DNA of 64,000 bases, taken from Tsukamurella tyrosinosolvens (GTDB lineage: Bacteria; Actinomycetota; Actinomycetes; Mycobacteriales; Mycobacteriaceae). The notes under the pieces are model-generated. The model made no database searches. It was given only the letters and a program-made list of their open reading frames with translations, and had not been told where the DNA came from. The position numbers and the translations under genes were made by a program. Shown here one piece after another: positions 1-8,628 of the stretch. The DNA lies in the NCBI RefSeq assembly GCF_900104775.1, contig NZ_FNSA01000003.1:2666001-2730000 (forward strand), written 5' to 3'. Within the stretch, counting starts at the first letter, position 1. The number at the start of each line of letters is the position of its first letter.

Positions 1-323
1 CAGACTCGGGCGTAGTCGGCGCGGTCGTACAGTTCGTCGAGCAGTGCATTGAGGCGGTCCACCGGGGCCTCGTAGTGGCCTTCCCAGTCCGCTTCGATCT
101 CGTCGAAGAACTCCGCGAGCTCCGCGACCTCGGAATCGTCGCTCGACCACCGGGACCGGCGCAGAACCTGCGCGATCGCCTTGCCGACCTCGATCGCGGC
201 GTGCTCGTCAGCACCAAGAAGGTGCTTGATCTCGATGGTCTGGTCCCAGGTAGGGAGACCCCGCGCGTGCCGGTCGGTCGCCGCGCGATGGCAGTCGACA
301 ATGCTCTCGATCGTGCGAGGCAT
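1..323 (-). CDS. Hypothetical protein, 3' end beyond the window
   Basis: An open frame runs on the minus strand from an ATG at 321-323 to the window edge with no stop, giving at least 107 codons. The start is set by AAGGAG six bases upstream on the minus strand. The product begins MPRTIESIVDCHRAATDRHA and is acidic and helix-rich with no recognisable domain. The gene is divergent from the small genes that follow. Function unknown. Confidence 0.7.
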   Translation of the reverse strand, partial: MPRTIESIVDCHRAATDRHARGLPTWDQTIEIKHLLGADEHAAIEVGKAIAQVLRRSRWSSDDSEVAELAEFFDEIEADWEGHYEAPVDRLNALLDELYDRADYARV

Positions 324-533
324 GCGCCTCTCCTTTTCGTTCGGACTCTCGACCAGCATGAGCCGCAGCCGGTCGGCTGATGTCGAGTCAACCGGGACCC
401 TCGCAGAACCCGCGCCGCGCCGGCCGATGGGGCGCGGCGAGGTCCACAGGTACCGCGGCGCGCCGCGCGCGTGCTGCTGAAGCCGGGACTGGTACCACTG
501 CGCTGCCGCATAACCCGCAATGAACGGAGCACC

Positions 534-905
534 ATGGCACTGGAAGTCAGCGTCACCAAGGTCAACTTCACTGTCCCGGCCGACAAGACCCAGGCAGCCT
601 ACCTCGCGGTGCTGGCTGCCGACGGCGAGACGCCGGAGGACTGGGGCTACGACACGCTCATCGACTTCCTGTGCCATCACGGCGAGCTCACGCCCACCGA
701 GTACGACGACGGCAAGGTCGCCTTCCTCGACTGCCCGTGGGACCTCGACGACGAGGACTCGCTCGTGAGTCTCCTCGACCGACTCGCCCCGTTCGCCACC
801 GAGGATTCGATGATCGAGTTCACGGCCCGCCACGAGGGCTCCTGGCGCTACATCGTCAAGAACGGCGAGCTGATCCGCCAGGACAGCAAGGAGGTGTTCG
901 AGTGA
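534..905 (+). CDS. Hypothetical protein (123 aa)
   Basis: The product starts MALEVSVTKVNFTVPADKTQ and is acidic and soluble, with no transmembrane segment. ATG 534 is preferred to a longer in-frame start at 471 because the upstream extension has non-coding composition. It overlaps the next gene by GTGA, so the two are probably translated together. No family was recognised. Confidence 0.75.
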   Translation: MALEVSVTKVNFTVPADKTQAAYLAVLAADGETPEDWGYDTLIDFLCHHGELTPTEYDDGKVAFLDCPWDLDDEDSLVSLLDRLAPFATEDSMIEFTARHEGSWRYIVKNGELIRQDSKEVFE

Positions 906-1150
906 CGACCTTCGGGCCCAACAGCACCGTCGAGTTCCGCAACGGTGATGACGTCGTCAACGTCACGTTCACCTGGAGCGACAAAGACGGAGCGATCGTG
1001 TTCTTCCTGAACACCGACGAAATGAGCAGCGATCGCCCGCTGCGCGTCAATGTGAACGACGGGCCGGTGTTCAGTGCCCGCCCCGAGCACGGCGACCACG
1101 ACTTCGACTACGTCGGCGAGTACCTGAGCGAGCTCAACCGCGCCCGCTGA
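902..1150 (+). CDS. Hypothetical protein (82 aa), coupled to preceding gene
   Basis: Translation starts at a GTG sharing GTGA with the upstream stop. The product (VTTFGPNSTVEFRNGDD...) looks like a compact beta-rich domain without signal peptide or membrane segment. It is the second gene of a two-gene operon ending at the hairpin at 1187-1219. Function unknown. Confidence 0.75.
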   Translation: MTTFGPNSTVEFRNGDDVVNVTFTWSDKDGAIVFFLNTDEMSSDRPLRVNVNDGPVFSARPEHGDHDFDYVGEYLSELNRAR

Positions 1151-1186
1151 CTGACCTCACCGGCCCGACGAGGACGCCGAAGACGC

Positions 1187-1219
1187 GAGAGCCCGCCACC
1201 TTCACGGTGGCGGGCTCTC
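1187..1219. terminator. Bidirectional terminator-like hairpin
   Basis: A perfect 14-bp stem (arms 1187-1200 and 1206-1219) encloses a 5-nt loop TTCAC. It lies between two convergent transcription units, the 534-1150 pair on plus and the immunity/toxin pair on minus. There is no long T tract, as is common in high-GC actinobacteria. Confidence 0.75.
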
Positions 1220-1229
1220 CTCGCTTGAT

Positions 1230-1766
1230 CTACCGCGCGTACAGGGTCACGATCTCAGGCTCGGGTGCTGGCACGTTCGGCACGACCTTCTCCAGCCAGT
1301 CCGGATCGAATACCACTCCTTCAACCAAAGTCGGCTGCAGCGCGGCGACGCCGACCTCGACAAGCGCTCTCACCTCATTCGTGGGCGTGAAGGTCAGTCG
1401 TAGAAGGTCATTCGGCCACAGTCCTCCCGCGCGATCGATATTGACCATCAAGCCCCAGTCGGCCCCGGACTCTTCGCCACGGACCCTCGGGGCCCAAATT
1501 TGCGCAAACGCTGCCGGATCGTAAGGGTCAGCGCCGAGATCGATGTCCGAAGCGGACATCCGCACGTCTTGATCATTCAGATCGAACGCCGCCCCCTCTA
1601 GAGCTTGTTCCCTTGTGTCCGCACCGTGAAACCACTTCTTGGGAAGAGTCCCCGAATTGGCCCCTTTTTCCAAGAAGTCGTTGATTAGATTCGCGACATC
1701 GGAAGCGCTCAACTCGCGTCGAGGCCACCAGAAATTCACAGCCTTGACAGTATTCTTTTCTATCAA
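1230..1766 (-). CDS. Immunity protein, Imm52-like
   Basis: This 178-aa soluble protein (MIEKNTVKAVNFWWPRRELS...) lies immediately downstream of a gene ending in a REase-fold toxin domain. The toxin stop and this TTG start share TTGA, so translation is coupled. Position, size and the N-terminal pattern resemble Imm52, the family usually paired with Tox-REase-5 in polymorphic toxin systems. The assignment rests on that pairing plus a weak family resemblance recalled without a search. The start region is visibly AT-richer than the flanks, which suggests the toxin tip and immunity gene were exchanged as a cassette. It would neutralise the cognate nuclease in the cytoplasm. Confidence 0.6.
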   Translation of the reverse strand: MIEKNTVKAVNFWWPRRELSASDVANLINDFLEKGANSGTLPKKWFHGADTREQALEGAAFDLNDQDVRMSASDIDLGADPYDPAAFAQIWAPRVRGEESGADWGLMVNIDRAGGLWPNDLLRLTFTPTNEVRALVEVGVAALQPTLVEGVVFDPDWLEKVVPNVPAPEPEIVTLYAR

Positions 1767-3727
1767 AATGTCACCCGTCCCTTCGGGGCATAAATCGCGG
1801 TGTGCACGCCACCCTGAACCACGCCCATCGCATTGGCGAAAGCGGCTTGCGCTTGCGGTGTCGAAGTATACACCTGGAATGGAATCCCTAGCGCCCGCGC
1901 GGTCTGCGCCTCCTTAACTATCGCAGCTATGGTGCTTTTGGCAAACGGAAGAAATTCACCGTTCGAGCCGACGATGGAGGCGTACCCGTGCTTCGCCTCC
2001 AGCAGTGCACCGTTGGCGTACCCGTCGAAGTTCTTGCCACCCGCTCGATATACCCATCCGCGCTGAACGAACGTCACCGCCTCTTCGTAATAGTCAGCGG
2101 CTGGCTGGCCGGACGGCCCAACGTAGATCCACTGCCCCGGTCCGCCGTCAGTCTCACCCTGCACCGGCGTCCGCATCGGAACAACCTGTCCAGGCAGTTG
2201 GAAGGTCGTCCCGTTCAAATTGGCCGTGTGCTGGCGAATAGATACGGCGTCGCCCGGCTTGAGCCCGGGAAGCACACCCACAGTCTGTCCCGCAACAACC
2301 GTACTAATGAGCGGCCGGGGCTTACCATTAACAGTCGCGGTCACCAAACTGGCGATCGCCAATCCGTTCGGTGACATGTCCCTGAAGTAGATTGAGCCGG
2401 TAGACTGATCCCAGACCAATTGCCCGGGCACATTTCCCTGGTTCGACGCCACGCCAATCGCTTCGCCGTCCATCAGGTGGATCGGCGCATCACCACCGCC
2501 ATCGTTTCCCGGCCCGGGGGTGCCGCGAGGTGGCGAAGGAGGCGGGTCGATCTTTCCCGGGTCATTGTTGCCCGGATTCGGGTCCGGGATCCTTCCGCCG
2601 TTACCGGGGCCGGGCAGTTGCACGGGCTTGCTGACCGCGGTGGCGTTCGAGTACAGCGTCCGCGTCACGTTCTCGGACACGACCTGTCCGTCGCGGACCG
2701 CGTCCGACGTCTTCTTCCGCCGGTACGTTCCAGCGAGCGCGGCGATCTCGGCCGCCTGGTACGGGGTGCCGGAGTTCTTCTCGCGGTCTTCGTCGCCGCT
2801 GCGCTGCTGGTCGTCGTCGTCGCGGTCGCGCGCCTTGCTCGAGGTCGTCGACGTGGTCGTCTCCGGTGTCGGGGTGCGCAGCCGCGGTGTGGTGGTCGGT
2901 GCCTGCGGGGTGGTCGCGGGCGTGTTCGGTGCGGTGGTGACCGGGTTCTGGCCGGTCTGCGGCGGGGTGGCCTGTCCGGTCTGCGGTGCCTGCTGCGGCT
3001 GGGTGGGGCCGCAGTTGAAGATGCAGCCGTTGGACGGGGTGTCGCCGGTGGGCATGGTCGGGACCTGCCCCTGGACGGTCGGGGTGCTGCCGTTGCCCTG
3101 CTGCGGCGGGGTGTCCGGTGGGGTGTAGCCGGGCACGGTCGTGTTCGGTGCCTGCGGGGCGGTGGTGTTGCCGCCGTTGCCCTGGGTGGGCTGCGGGCCC
3201 ATGGTCGGCTGCGGGCCGCAAGTATTGCTGCCGTCCGGGCACGGCGCCGCGTTGGCCGGCGCATCGGACAGACCAGCCGGGAGAAGCACGAGAGCGGAGG
3301 CGACGCCGACCGCGCCGATCGCGGCGGCGACCCGGGCGCCGGGCGAGGCGGGCCCGTCACCGGAATGGAGCGTCGGGTTCGAGTCGCGGAGCTCGCGGAC
3401 GCCCTTCCAGAAGACGAGGCCGATGACGCCGGAGACGAGGAAGTAGCCGAGGAACACCACCGGCACCGGAGTCCAGTACCGGGCCGGTCCGAAGGTCAGC
3501 AGGAACCCGAGGATCAGCAGGACCGCGGCCGCGATGGTGATGGCCCACCAGCCGCCACGAGTGATGCCCGAGCCCGAGTCGGATCCCACCGCGTGCGCGG
3601 GTCCGTCGGCGGGTGCGGAGTCGGGTGCGGCGTCGCTGGGCTGCGCCGCGTGCGCGCCGGTGCGGGCGACCGGGAACTGCTCCGTGTCGCCGGCGCGGCC
3701 GGTGGGTGGATCGGATGGAGATGCCAC
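1763..3727 (-). CDS. Membrane-anchored polymorphic toxin with C-terminal Tox-REase-5-like nuclease domain
   Basis: A 654-aa protein. GTG 3727 is chosen over an upstream in-frame GTG (3799) because AACGAGG sits six bases before it. Order: a short Pro/Ala-rich head, two hydrophobic helices (GGWWAITIAAAVLLILGFLL and PVVFLGYFLVSGVIGLVFW), a third near VAAAIGAVGVASALVLLPAG, a long Pro/Gln/Thr-rich low-complexity stalk, a middle domain, then a C-terminal domain of about 110 residues. That domain carries a PD-(D/E)xK-like pattern, FDGYANGALLEAKHGY, typical of Tox-REase-5. Three membrane passes would place the stalk and nuclease outside. The immunity gene follows with a 4-base overlap. It is probably a contact-dependent or exported DNase-type effector; no secretion partner was identified here. 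Confidence 0.7.
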   Translation of the reverse strand: MASPSDPPTGRAGDTEQFPVARTGAHAAQPSDAAPDSAPADGPAHAVGSDSGSGITRGGWWAITIAAAVLLILGFLLTFGPARYWTPVPVVFLGYFLVSGVIGLVFWKGVRELRDSNPTLHSGDGPASPGARVAAAIGAVGVASALVLLPAGLSDAPANAAPCPDGSNTCGPQPTMGPQPTQGNGGNTTAPQAPNTTVPGYTPPDTPPQQGNGSTPTVQGQVPTMPTGDTPSNGCIFNCGPTQPQQAPQTGQATPPQTGQNPVTTAPNTPATTPQAPTTTPRLRTPTPETTTSTTSSKARDRDDDDQQRSGDEDREKNSGTPYQAAEIAALAGTYRRKKTSDAVRDGQVVSENVTRTLYSNATAVSKPVQLPGPGNGGRIPDPNPGNNDPGKIDPPPSPPRGTPGPGNDGGGDAPIHLMDGEAIGVASNQGNVPGQLVWDQSTGSIYFRDMSPNGLAIASLVTATVNGKPRPLISTVVAGQTVGVLPGLKPGDAVSIRQHTANLNGTTFQLPGQVVPMRTPVQGETDGGPGQWIYVGPSGQPAADYYEEAVTFVQRGWVYRAGGKNFDGYANGALLEAKHGYASIVGSNGEFLPFAKSTIAAIVKEAQTARALGIPFQVYTSTPQAQAAFANAMGVVQGGVHTAIYAPKGRVTF

Positions 3728-3969
3728 TGGGTACCTCGTTTCGTGAGGAGAAGGGGGTGCTGATCGGCGGTGTTCACGATCAGCGGGAGGTGGGTTCACC
3801 AGAGCACGGCCGGGGGCGCGGGTTCAACGGTCCGGCGGGGTCTTGCGCGGTCTTGCGGCACCGGACCGCTGGTCACAGCATTCTCCGTGATCAAACCGTG
3901 ACCTTCTGGGTGGGCGTCCGGGGACCCGCAAGAGGCGCGGGTCTTGCGGTCTTGCGGCCTCCAGCACCA

Positions 3970-4434
3970 TCAGATGTAGGCCTTGCTCAAGAAGAACGCC
4001 CCGACCGCTAGGGCCGTGACGAGGACGACCAGGAGGGTGACGACAGCGAGAGCGAGTGGCTTGCGGTCGTACTCGTCCGGCGGATCCTCGGCCTGCCGCA
4101 TCGCGGTGCTCTCCCCGCCGCCAGGTTCGGCGTCTGCCGCGAGCGAGCGCGCCCATGCCCGCCTCCAGCGGTCCGCCTCCCAGAGGGTGACCCGCTCGGC
4201 ACCCAGCGGACCGTCGGTGGCGCTGCTGATGCTGCCGGCAGCGAGCCGCAGGTACGCGACGACGGGCTCGAGGTCCTCGAATCGCGAGGGGACGTGCCGG
4301 CCCGAGCGCCACGCCGACAGGCGCTGGCGGGAGACGCCCGACCCGGTCGCGACTGAGCTGATGCTCGGTTCGCCGGCCTCGATGAAGGCCCGCTGCAACG
4401 CCTGGGCGAGGTCCAGTTCCGCGGGATCGCTCAC
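3970..4434 (-). CDS. HTH protein with C-terminal membrane anchor
   Basis: This 154-aa protein has an N-terminal helix-turn-helix of the XRE type (GEPSISSVATGSGVSRQRLS, about residues 20-45). A charged middle follows, and a single C-terminal transmembrane helix (LALAVVTLLVVLVTALAVGA). GTG 4434 overlaps the stop of the upstream small membrane gene (GTGA). A membrane-tethered HTH next to an exported toxin and a porin-like gene suggests a sensor or anchored regulator; that is inference. Confidence 0.7.
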   Translation of the reverse strand: MSDPAELDLAQALQRAFIEAGEPSISSVATGSGVSRQRLSAWRSGRHVPSRFEDLEPVVAYLRLAAGSISSATDGPLGAERVTLWEADRWRRAWARSLAADAEPGGGESTAMRQAEDPPDEYDRKPLALAVVTLLVVLVTALAVGAFFLSKAYI

Positions 4435-4652
4435 CGTCGCATCGCTTCGTACAGCTTCTGGATGTTCGACCAGAACAGCCAGCCCGCGACCATCGTGATG
4501 ACGATGAACCCGCCCCATACCGGCCACGGACCGATCGCTTCGACCGCCTTCGGGAGCTGCGGCAATGTCACCGCGCAGCACACGATCAACACGGCGCCGG
4601 CGGCGAAACCCAGCGCATCCTTGAGCACGCTCCCGCGTCCCTGTTCAGCCAT
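4431..4652 (-). CDS. Small two-helix membrane protein (73 aa)
   Basis: ATG 4652 follows AGGGGAG with seven-base spacing. Two hydrophobic helices, around residues 12-34 and 42-62, are linked by a short GPWP turn. The stop overlaps the start of the membrane-anchored HTH gene, so the two form an operon. No family was recognised. Confidence 0.75.
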   Translation of the reverse strand: MAEQGRGSVLKDALGFAAGAVLIVCCAVTLPQLPKAVEAIGPWPVWGGFIVITMVAGWLFWSNIQKLYEAMRR

Positions 4653-4682
4653 GCGCCCGCTCCCCTGCTCGGCGGCGCGCGG

Positions 4683-5813
4683 TCACCGGACCTGCACCAG
4701 CTGCTCGATGGCAGGTTTCGCCGGAGCAGGCTTCACGGGCGGCGTCACGGCCGACGACGACGGAGCCGGCGCGGGTGCGGGCTTCGACGGGGACGCAGCG
4801 ACCGGCTTCGCGGCCGGTGCGGGGGCAGGCTTCTGGGCGGGCTTGACCGGCTCGGCCTTCTTGGCGGCGGCGATCGTGGTTCCGGCAACAGCCGGTGCGG
4901 GGGCCGGCTTCGGATCCTCGCTGACCTTCGGCGGATTCTTCGCCGGCCCGGGGTTGTCGCGCTCGATGAACAGCGGCTTGCCGTACGTGGTGATCGCGGA
5001 GTCACCCTGATCGGTCGACAGCGTCGCCGTGGCGTACGCCCGGACCTGCGCCCCACCGAGGCACGAGTCCATCGCGATCCGCGTCTCCTTGGTCACCACA
5101 TACCCGGACTGCCCGGCGAGGCTCTTCTTCGCGATCGGGAAGTCCTTCGACGTTCCCGGCGCGATGGTGCCGGTCATGGTTCCCGACGTGGTGACCGTGT
5201 CACCGAGCGTCCCCGAGATACCCGGGGTGATGGACCCGTTCACCGAGCCGCTGCCCTGACCGCCGCTCGAACCGCCCTGCCCGCCAGCGGTGGCGCCGAC
5301 CGTGCCGGAGAGCGACGGTGTCACCGAGGCGTTCACCGCGTTCGACAACGTGCCGCTGAGCTGCATGTTTTGCGGGGTTGCCGCGCACGCCAAGGTCAGA
5401 CCCACCGTGATCGAGGCGCTGCGGATCGGCACCTTCGGCTTGTTCTTCGGATCCTTGAACTCGATCAGGCCTTCGCCGGCGATCGAGACTATCGCCTCAT
5501 ATGTGTTCAAGGCACGGCCGAGCGGGATGATCGACCGGAGCTCCTCCCCGTACTTCCACGCCCGGATCACATACCCCTCGCGAGTCTCGAGCGCCCGGGA
5601 GGTGTCGGCGAACAGTCCGGTCTTGATGGCGCCGGGCCGCGGCGCCTTGTCCGCCGAGGGCGGAGCCGCCGCGACCACGCCACCGGCGACCACGGTCGCT
5701 CCGACGACCCCGACGGCCGCCACTTTCCACAGTCGTGTGCGGATCCCGCGTTCTCGGCGCCTCTGCTCCAGGTTGCCCCGCCGCGCAGCCCGGTTCACTC
5801 CAGCACGGTTCAC
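4683..5813 (-). CDS. MspA-like porin-family protein with Pro/Ala/Lys tail
   Basis: 376 aa from GTG 5813. A basic head and N-terminal hydrophobic segment (VAAVGVVGATVVAGGVVAAA) form a signal or anchor. The body resembles the mycobacterial porin MspA: an early EGYVIRAWKYGEEL...IPLGRALNTYEAIVS stretch, glycine/serine-rich middle, and near residue 275 a motif DSAITTYGKP closely like the conserved C-terminal end of MspA. Unlike MspA, about 90 residues of Pro/Ala/Lys repeats follow. MspA-type porins form octameric pores in the mycomembrane, which supports a mycolic-acid host. The tail may bind cell wall or reach the periplasm (inference). Pore formation is not proven by sequence. Confidence 0.65.
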   Translation of the reverse strand: MNRAGVNRAARRGNLEQRRRERGIRTRLWKVAAVGVVGATVVAGGVVAAAPPSADKAPRPGAIKTGLFADTSRALETREGYVIRAWKYGEELRSIIPLGRALNTYEAIVSIAGEGLIEFKDPKNKPKVPIRSASITVGLTLACAATPQNMQLSGTLSNAVNASVTPSLSGTVGATAGGQGGSSGGQGSGSVNGSITPGISGTLGDTVTTSGTMTGTIAPGTSKDFPIAKKSLAGQSGYVVTKETRIAMDSCLGGAQVRAYATATLSTDQGDSAITTYGKPLFIERDNPGPAKNPPKVSEDPKPAPAPAVAGTTIAAAKKAEPVKPAQKPAPAPAAKPVAASPSKPAPAPAPSSSAVTPPVKPAPAKPAIEQLVQVR

Positions 5814-6159
5814 GTTGTCCCCATCCTCACTGAGTTCACATCAGTCCCATACAAAACTCCCGTAACACTGAACCAGACGTTCAGACTTATCGGAAGCCCC
5901 GCGAACGACCGTTACGCAATCGACACACTCGGAGCTCGCGATCCTGAATTGCCGTCACGTACCGCACTAGCCCGGAAACTTGCAGCTCAGGAGGCCGACG
6001 ACGCCCTGCCCGCACTTGTTGTCAGGCCATCCAGTGGACGCCCCGACTCACGCCGAATCGTGATGTCTCGGTCACAGCGTCGCCGCCAGATGCCCGGTCC
6101 CGCCCGCATCGCCGGCCACGCATCCCGGTTCTCCCCAGCGCGTCGTCAACCTCCACTCC
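5814..6159. other. Divergent intergenic region, no gene seen
   Basis: About 345 bases between the minus-strand MspA-like gene and the plus-strand AbiEi-like gene. It is locally AT-richer (around 5845-5890) than its surroundings and probably holds promoters for both directions. No hairpin or small ORF with a good ribosome site was convincing. Confidence 0.5.
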
Positions 6160-7650
6160 ATGCGCTCTGCCAGGGTAGAAGCCGTGACCGGATCGAAGGA
6201 GACCGTCGCCGCGACGGACACCGCGATCCGCCGGCTCGCCTACCGCGGCCGCGGCATCCTCACCGCCCGCGCCGCCGCGGCCGCGGGCATCCACCCCGAA
6301 GCGCTCTTCCGCGCGAGCAAGCGCGGCACCGTCCACCCGAGCGACTACCGCGGCGTGTACTCCGTCTTCCCGCCGGAGCTCCTCTCCGCCCGCGACCGGC
6401 TGCAAGCGGCGTGGATCTCGATCGACCTCACCTCCCCGCCATGGGAACGCGTGCACCAAGCGGCGAACATCGTCTCCCACCACACGGCCCTGGACCTGCA
6501 CGCCGGCCGCCAACCCGCCGAACCTTTCGAGTTCGTTCTCGGCTCCACCAGCCGCCTGATCAACCGGCCCGGCATCATCGCCCACCGACAGCCCATCGAG
6601 CCCGACGAGCTCACCCACGTCGACGGCCTCCCGGTGCAGACCGTCGGCACCGCGATCGTCGACCTCATGAGCACCTACCGCCCGCACCCTGAGCAGGCCG
6701 TGTCGCGTCTCCTCGCGTCCACGGTCGCGGCCGGCGCCGACTGGAGCGACGTCCCCACGCGCCTGGGCTACGTGCTCGGCAACCCCTGGTCCAAACACGA
6801 CACCCGGCAGATCCTCGTCGACCTCTTCACCCGCACCGGCGCCAACCCCGCCCTCGTCCGGTCCGCGATCCTCGGCGTCGACTGGCACCGCGTCGGGTTC
6901 TGGCGCATCCAGATCAGCAAGAGCGACAACCGCACCGCCATCACCGACCTCTACGTCGACGCCCTCACCCACGCCTGCACGGCACTCTCGGCCCCAGACC
7001 GGATCGCTGCGGCCATCGACGCGCAGGCCTACCTGCACCGGTTCTCCGCCGCGACCAGCGCTCGCATCGCCCTCTTCGAGGACACCCGCCAGGAACGAAT
7101 CCGGCTGCGCGCGCCCGAGGCCCCCACGACAGCACGAGCGGCCGCGCCCGCCGCCACGCCGCTCGCCGGCACCGCGATCGACGAGGCCCGCGACATCATC
7201 ACCGAAGTCGCCCGCACCCACGACGGTCTCGTCACCACCGCAGAGGTCGGCCGGCACGGGGTGAACCCGCAACAGCTGCGCACCTTCGTCGCCGAAGGCC
7301 TGATCCGCCGCACCGCGAACCGCGGCGTCTACACCACCAGCGCCCGCGCACTCACCGGCCTGCACCGGCTCCGCGCAGCCTGGTACGCCGCCGACACCCG
7401 CACCCCGATGGACGAACGCGTCGGCACCCTGCGCGAGGTGATCACCGGCCCCACCGCTCTCGACCTGCACGCCGGCCGCACTCCCGCGGCGCCGTACCAC
7501 CTGGCGCTCGGATCGAAGACGCGCCACATCAACCGCGTCGACGTCGTCGCGCACCGCACCAGACCGCTCGCCGCCGAGGACGTCACCGAGATCCATGGCA
7601 TGTCGGTGACCACCGCGGCCGCCACGGGCGAACTTGGGTGCGGTCTCTGA
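6160..7650 (+). CDS. Tandem AbiEi-like antitoxin-family protein
   Basis: 496 aa (a GTG at 6184 is an alternative start). The protein contains two copies of the type IV antitoxin AbiEi module: residues about 20-190 and about 345-496. Both read winged-helix head, then GVY, then TALDLHAGR.PA.P, then LGS..R.INR. The second copy stops just after GMSVTTAAATGE, where copy one continues into a DLM helix, so it is slightly truncated. No AbiEii-type nucleotidyltransferase toxin lies next to it. It may act as an orphan DNA-binding or RNA-associated regulator, or as a remnant of a fused pair. Confidence 0.65.
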   Translation: MRSARVEAVTGSKETVAATDTAIRRLAYRGRGILTARAAAAAGIHPEALFRASKRGTVHPSDYRGVYSVFPPELLSARDRLQAAWISIDLTSPPWERVHQAANIVSHHTALDLHAGRQPAEPFEFVLGSTSRLINRPGIIAHRQPIEPDELTHVDGLPVQTVGTAIVDLMSTYRPHPEQAVSRLLASTVAAGADWSDVPTRLGYVLGNPWSKHDTRQILVDLFTRTGANPALVRSAILGVDWHRVGFWRIQISKSDNRTAITDLYVDALTHACTALSAPDRIAAAIDAQAYLHRFSAATSARIALFEDTRQERIRLRAPEAPTTARAAAPAATPLAGTAIDEARDIITEVARTHDGLVTTAEVGRHGVNPQQLRTFVAEGLIRRTANRGVYTTSARALTGLHRLRAAWYAADTRTPMDERVGTLREVITGPTALDLHAGRTPAAPYHLALGSKTRHINRVDVVAHRTRPLAAEDVTEIHGMSVTTAAATGELGCGL

Positions 7651-7741
7651 CCTGCACGTGTCGCGTCCTTCAGGCGCCTGAACCCCGCACTACCCTCGGG
7701 AAGTATGGCGGCGGATGCCGCCGGTCGCCGATGATCCACGC

Positions 7742-8245
7742 ATGCCCTTCGAACTACGTCCACTGTCCACGCTCCCGTACCCGCACGCCATGGCCCGGCG
7801 CACCACCTACGAGCGCGGCGTCTCCGAATGCCCCTACTCCCGCGACGCGATCAAGGGCCTGCTCCCCCGCGGCGTCGAGCCGACCGACGAGACGATGGCC
7901 GCCGCGTACGCCCGCGAAGACCTGCGCGAGCGGGCGAACCGGCTGTGCCCGATGCACCGCGGCGACATCCACCGCGCCCAGGCCGCCGCGCTCGCGCTGC
8001 TGGACCGGTTCGGCTGGAACGATCCGGAGGTGGCTGACCGATTCCCTGATCTCCCGCAGTGGCTCGAGCTCGACGAGACCGATCGCCGGCTCGCGCGCTG
8101 GCTTCTCGCGCCCGATGACCTGGTCCGGCTGCACACGAACTCGTCGGGATCCTCGATCATCGGCCAGCACCGCACCTGCTTCGCCCGGGCGGCCGGCGCG
8201 GAGTCCGTGCTGGTGTGGATCCGCCCCGGGCAGCAGCTGCGGTGA
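7742..8245 (+). CDS. Hypothetical protein (167 aa)
   Basis: The start is uncertain (in-frame ATG at 7715, 7742 or 7790; none has a clear Shine-Dalgarno site). The product is soluble, Arg/Asp-rich, with TYERGVSECPYSRDAIKGLL near its N-terminus and FPDLPQWLELDETDRRLARW further on. Codon composition in this frame is better than in the overlapping frames. No domain recognised. Confidence 0.55.
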   Translation: MPFELRPLSTLPYPHAMARRTTYERGVSECPYSRDAIKGLLPRGVEPTDETMAAAYAREDLRERANRLCPMHRGDIHRAQAAALALLDRFGWNDPEVADRFPDLPQWLELDETDRRLARWLLAPDDLVRLHTNSSGSSIIGQHRTCFARAAGAESVLVWIRPGQQLR

Positions 8246-8310
8246 ACAGCCCGCTTTGGGGGAAGTGTTCGTCAGGCACCTCCCTCAAAGCAGGCCTCAA
8301 ATGCGGGGCG

Positions 8311-8448
8311 TCAGCCGAGGCCCAGCATGCTCATGCCGAAGTGCAGAACCGCGGAGCTGGCGGTCCAGTGCAAGAACCAGCCGTCGAGCGCGATCAAGAG
8401 CATCAGGACGGGGATGAGCCAGATCAGTCGGTCGGTGTTGCGGTGCAT
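8311..8448 (-). CDS. Small single-pass membrane protein (45 aa)
   Basis: A short gene with a near-ideal ribosome site, GAAGGAGG six bases before the ATG at 8446-8448. The product reads MHRNTDRLIWLIPVLMLLIA then LDGWFLHWTASSAVLHFGMS and MLGLG: one hydrophobic helix after a basic head, N-in topology likely. It is convergent with the gene ending at 8245. Function unknown; size and charge suit a small membrane regulator or a toxin-like peptide, but that is a guess. Confidence 0.65.
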   Translation of the reverse strand: MHRNTDRLIWLIPVLMLLIALDGWFLHWTASSAVLHFGMSMLGLG

Positions 8449-8628
8449 GGGTGCCTCCTTCGTGGCGACCCGGACGTCCCGGGTCGCAGGAGTATGAGGT
8501 ATGGGAAACGGTACGCAAGTCTGTGCCGATCAGCGCAGGTCAGAAGGTCTGCGACCGCAGCATCGCCTCGCCGGTGACCGCGCGCCGGAGGACGCACCGT
8601 CGCCCCCCGCCAACTACGCTGACACGCC

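Noticed and set aside
2601-3360. Extra minus-strand frames within the toxin stalk
   Set aside because: They are alternative frames of the Pro/Gln/Thr-rich stalk.
2420-3763. Long plus-strand open frame of 447 codons opposite the toxin gene
   Set aside because: Arg/Gly-rich product with no ribosome site or domain; it mirrors the low-complexity stalk of the toxin gene on the other strand.
6022-7596. Minus-strand frame of 524 codons opposite the AbiEi gene
   Set aside because: No coding signal or domain; the plus-strand protein has clear repeated AbiEi modules, so this is an antisense shadow typical of high-GC DNA.
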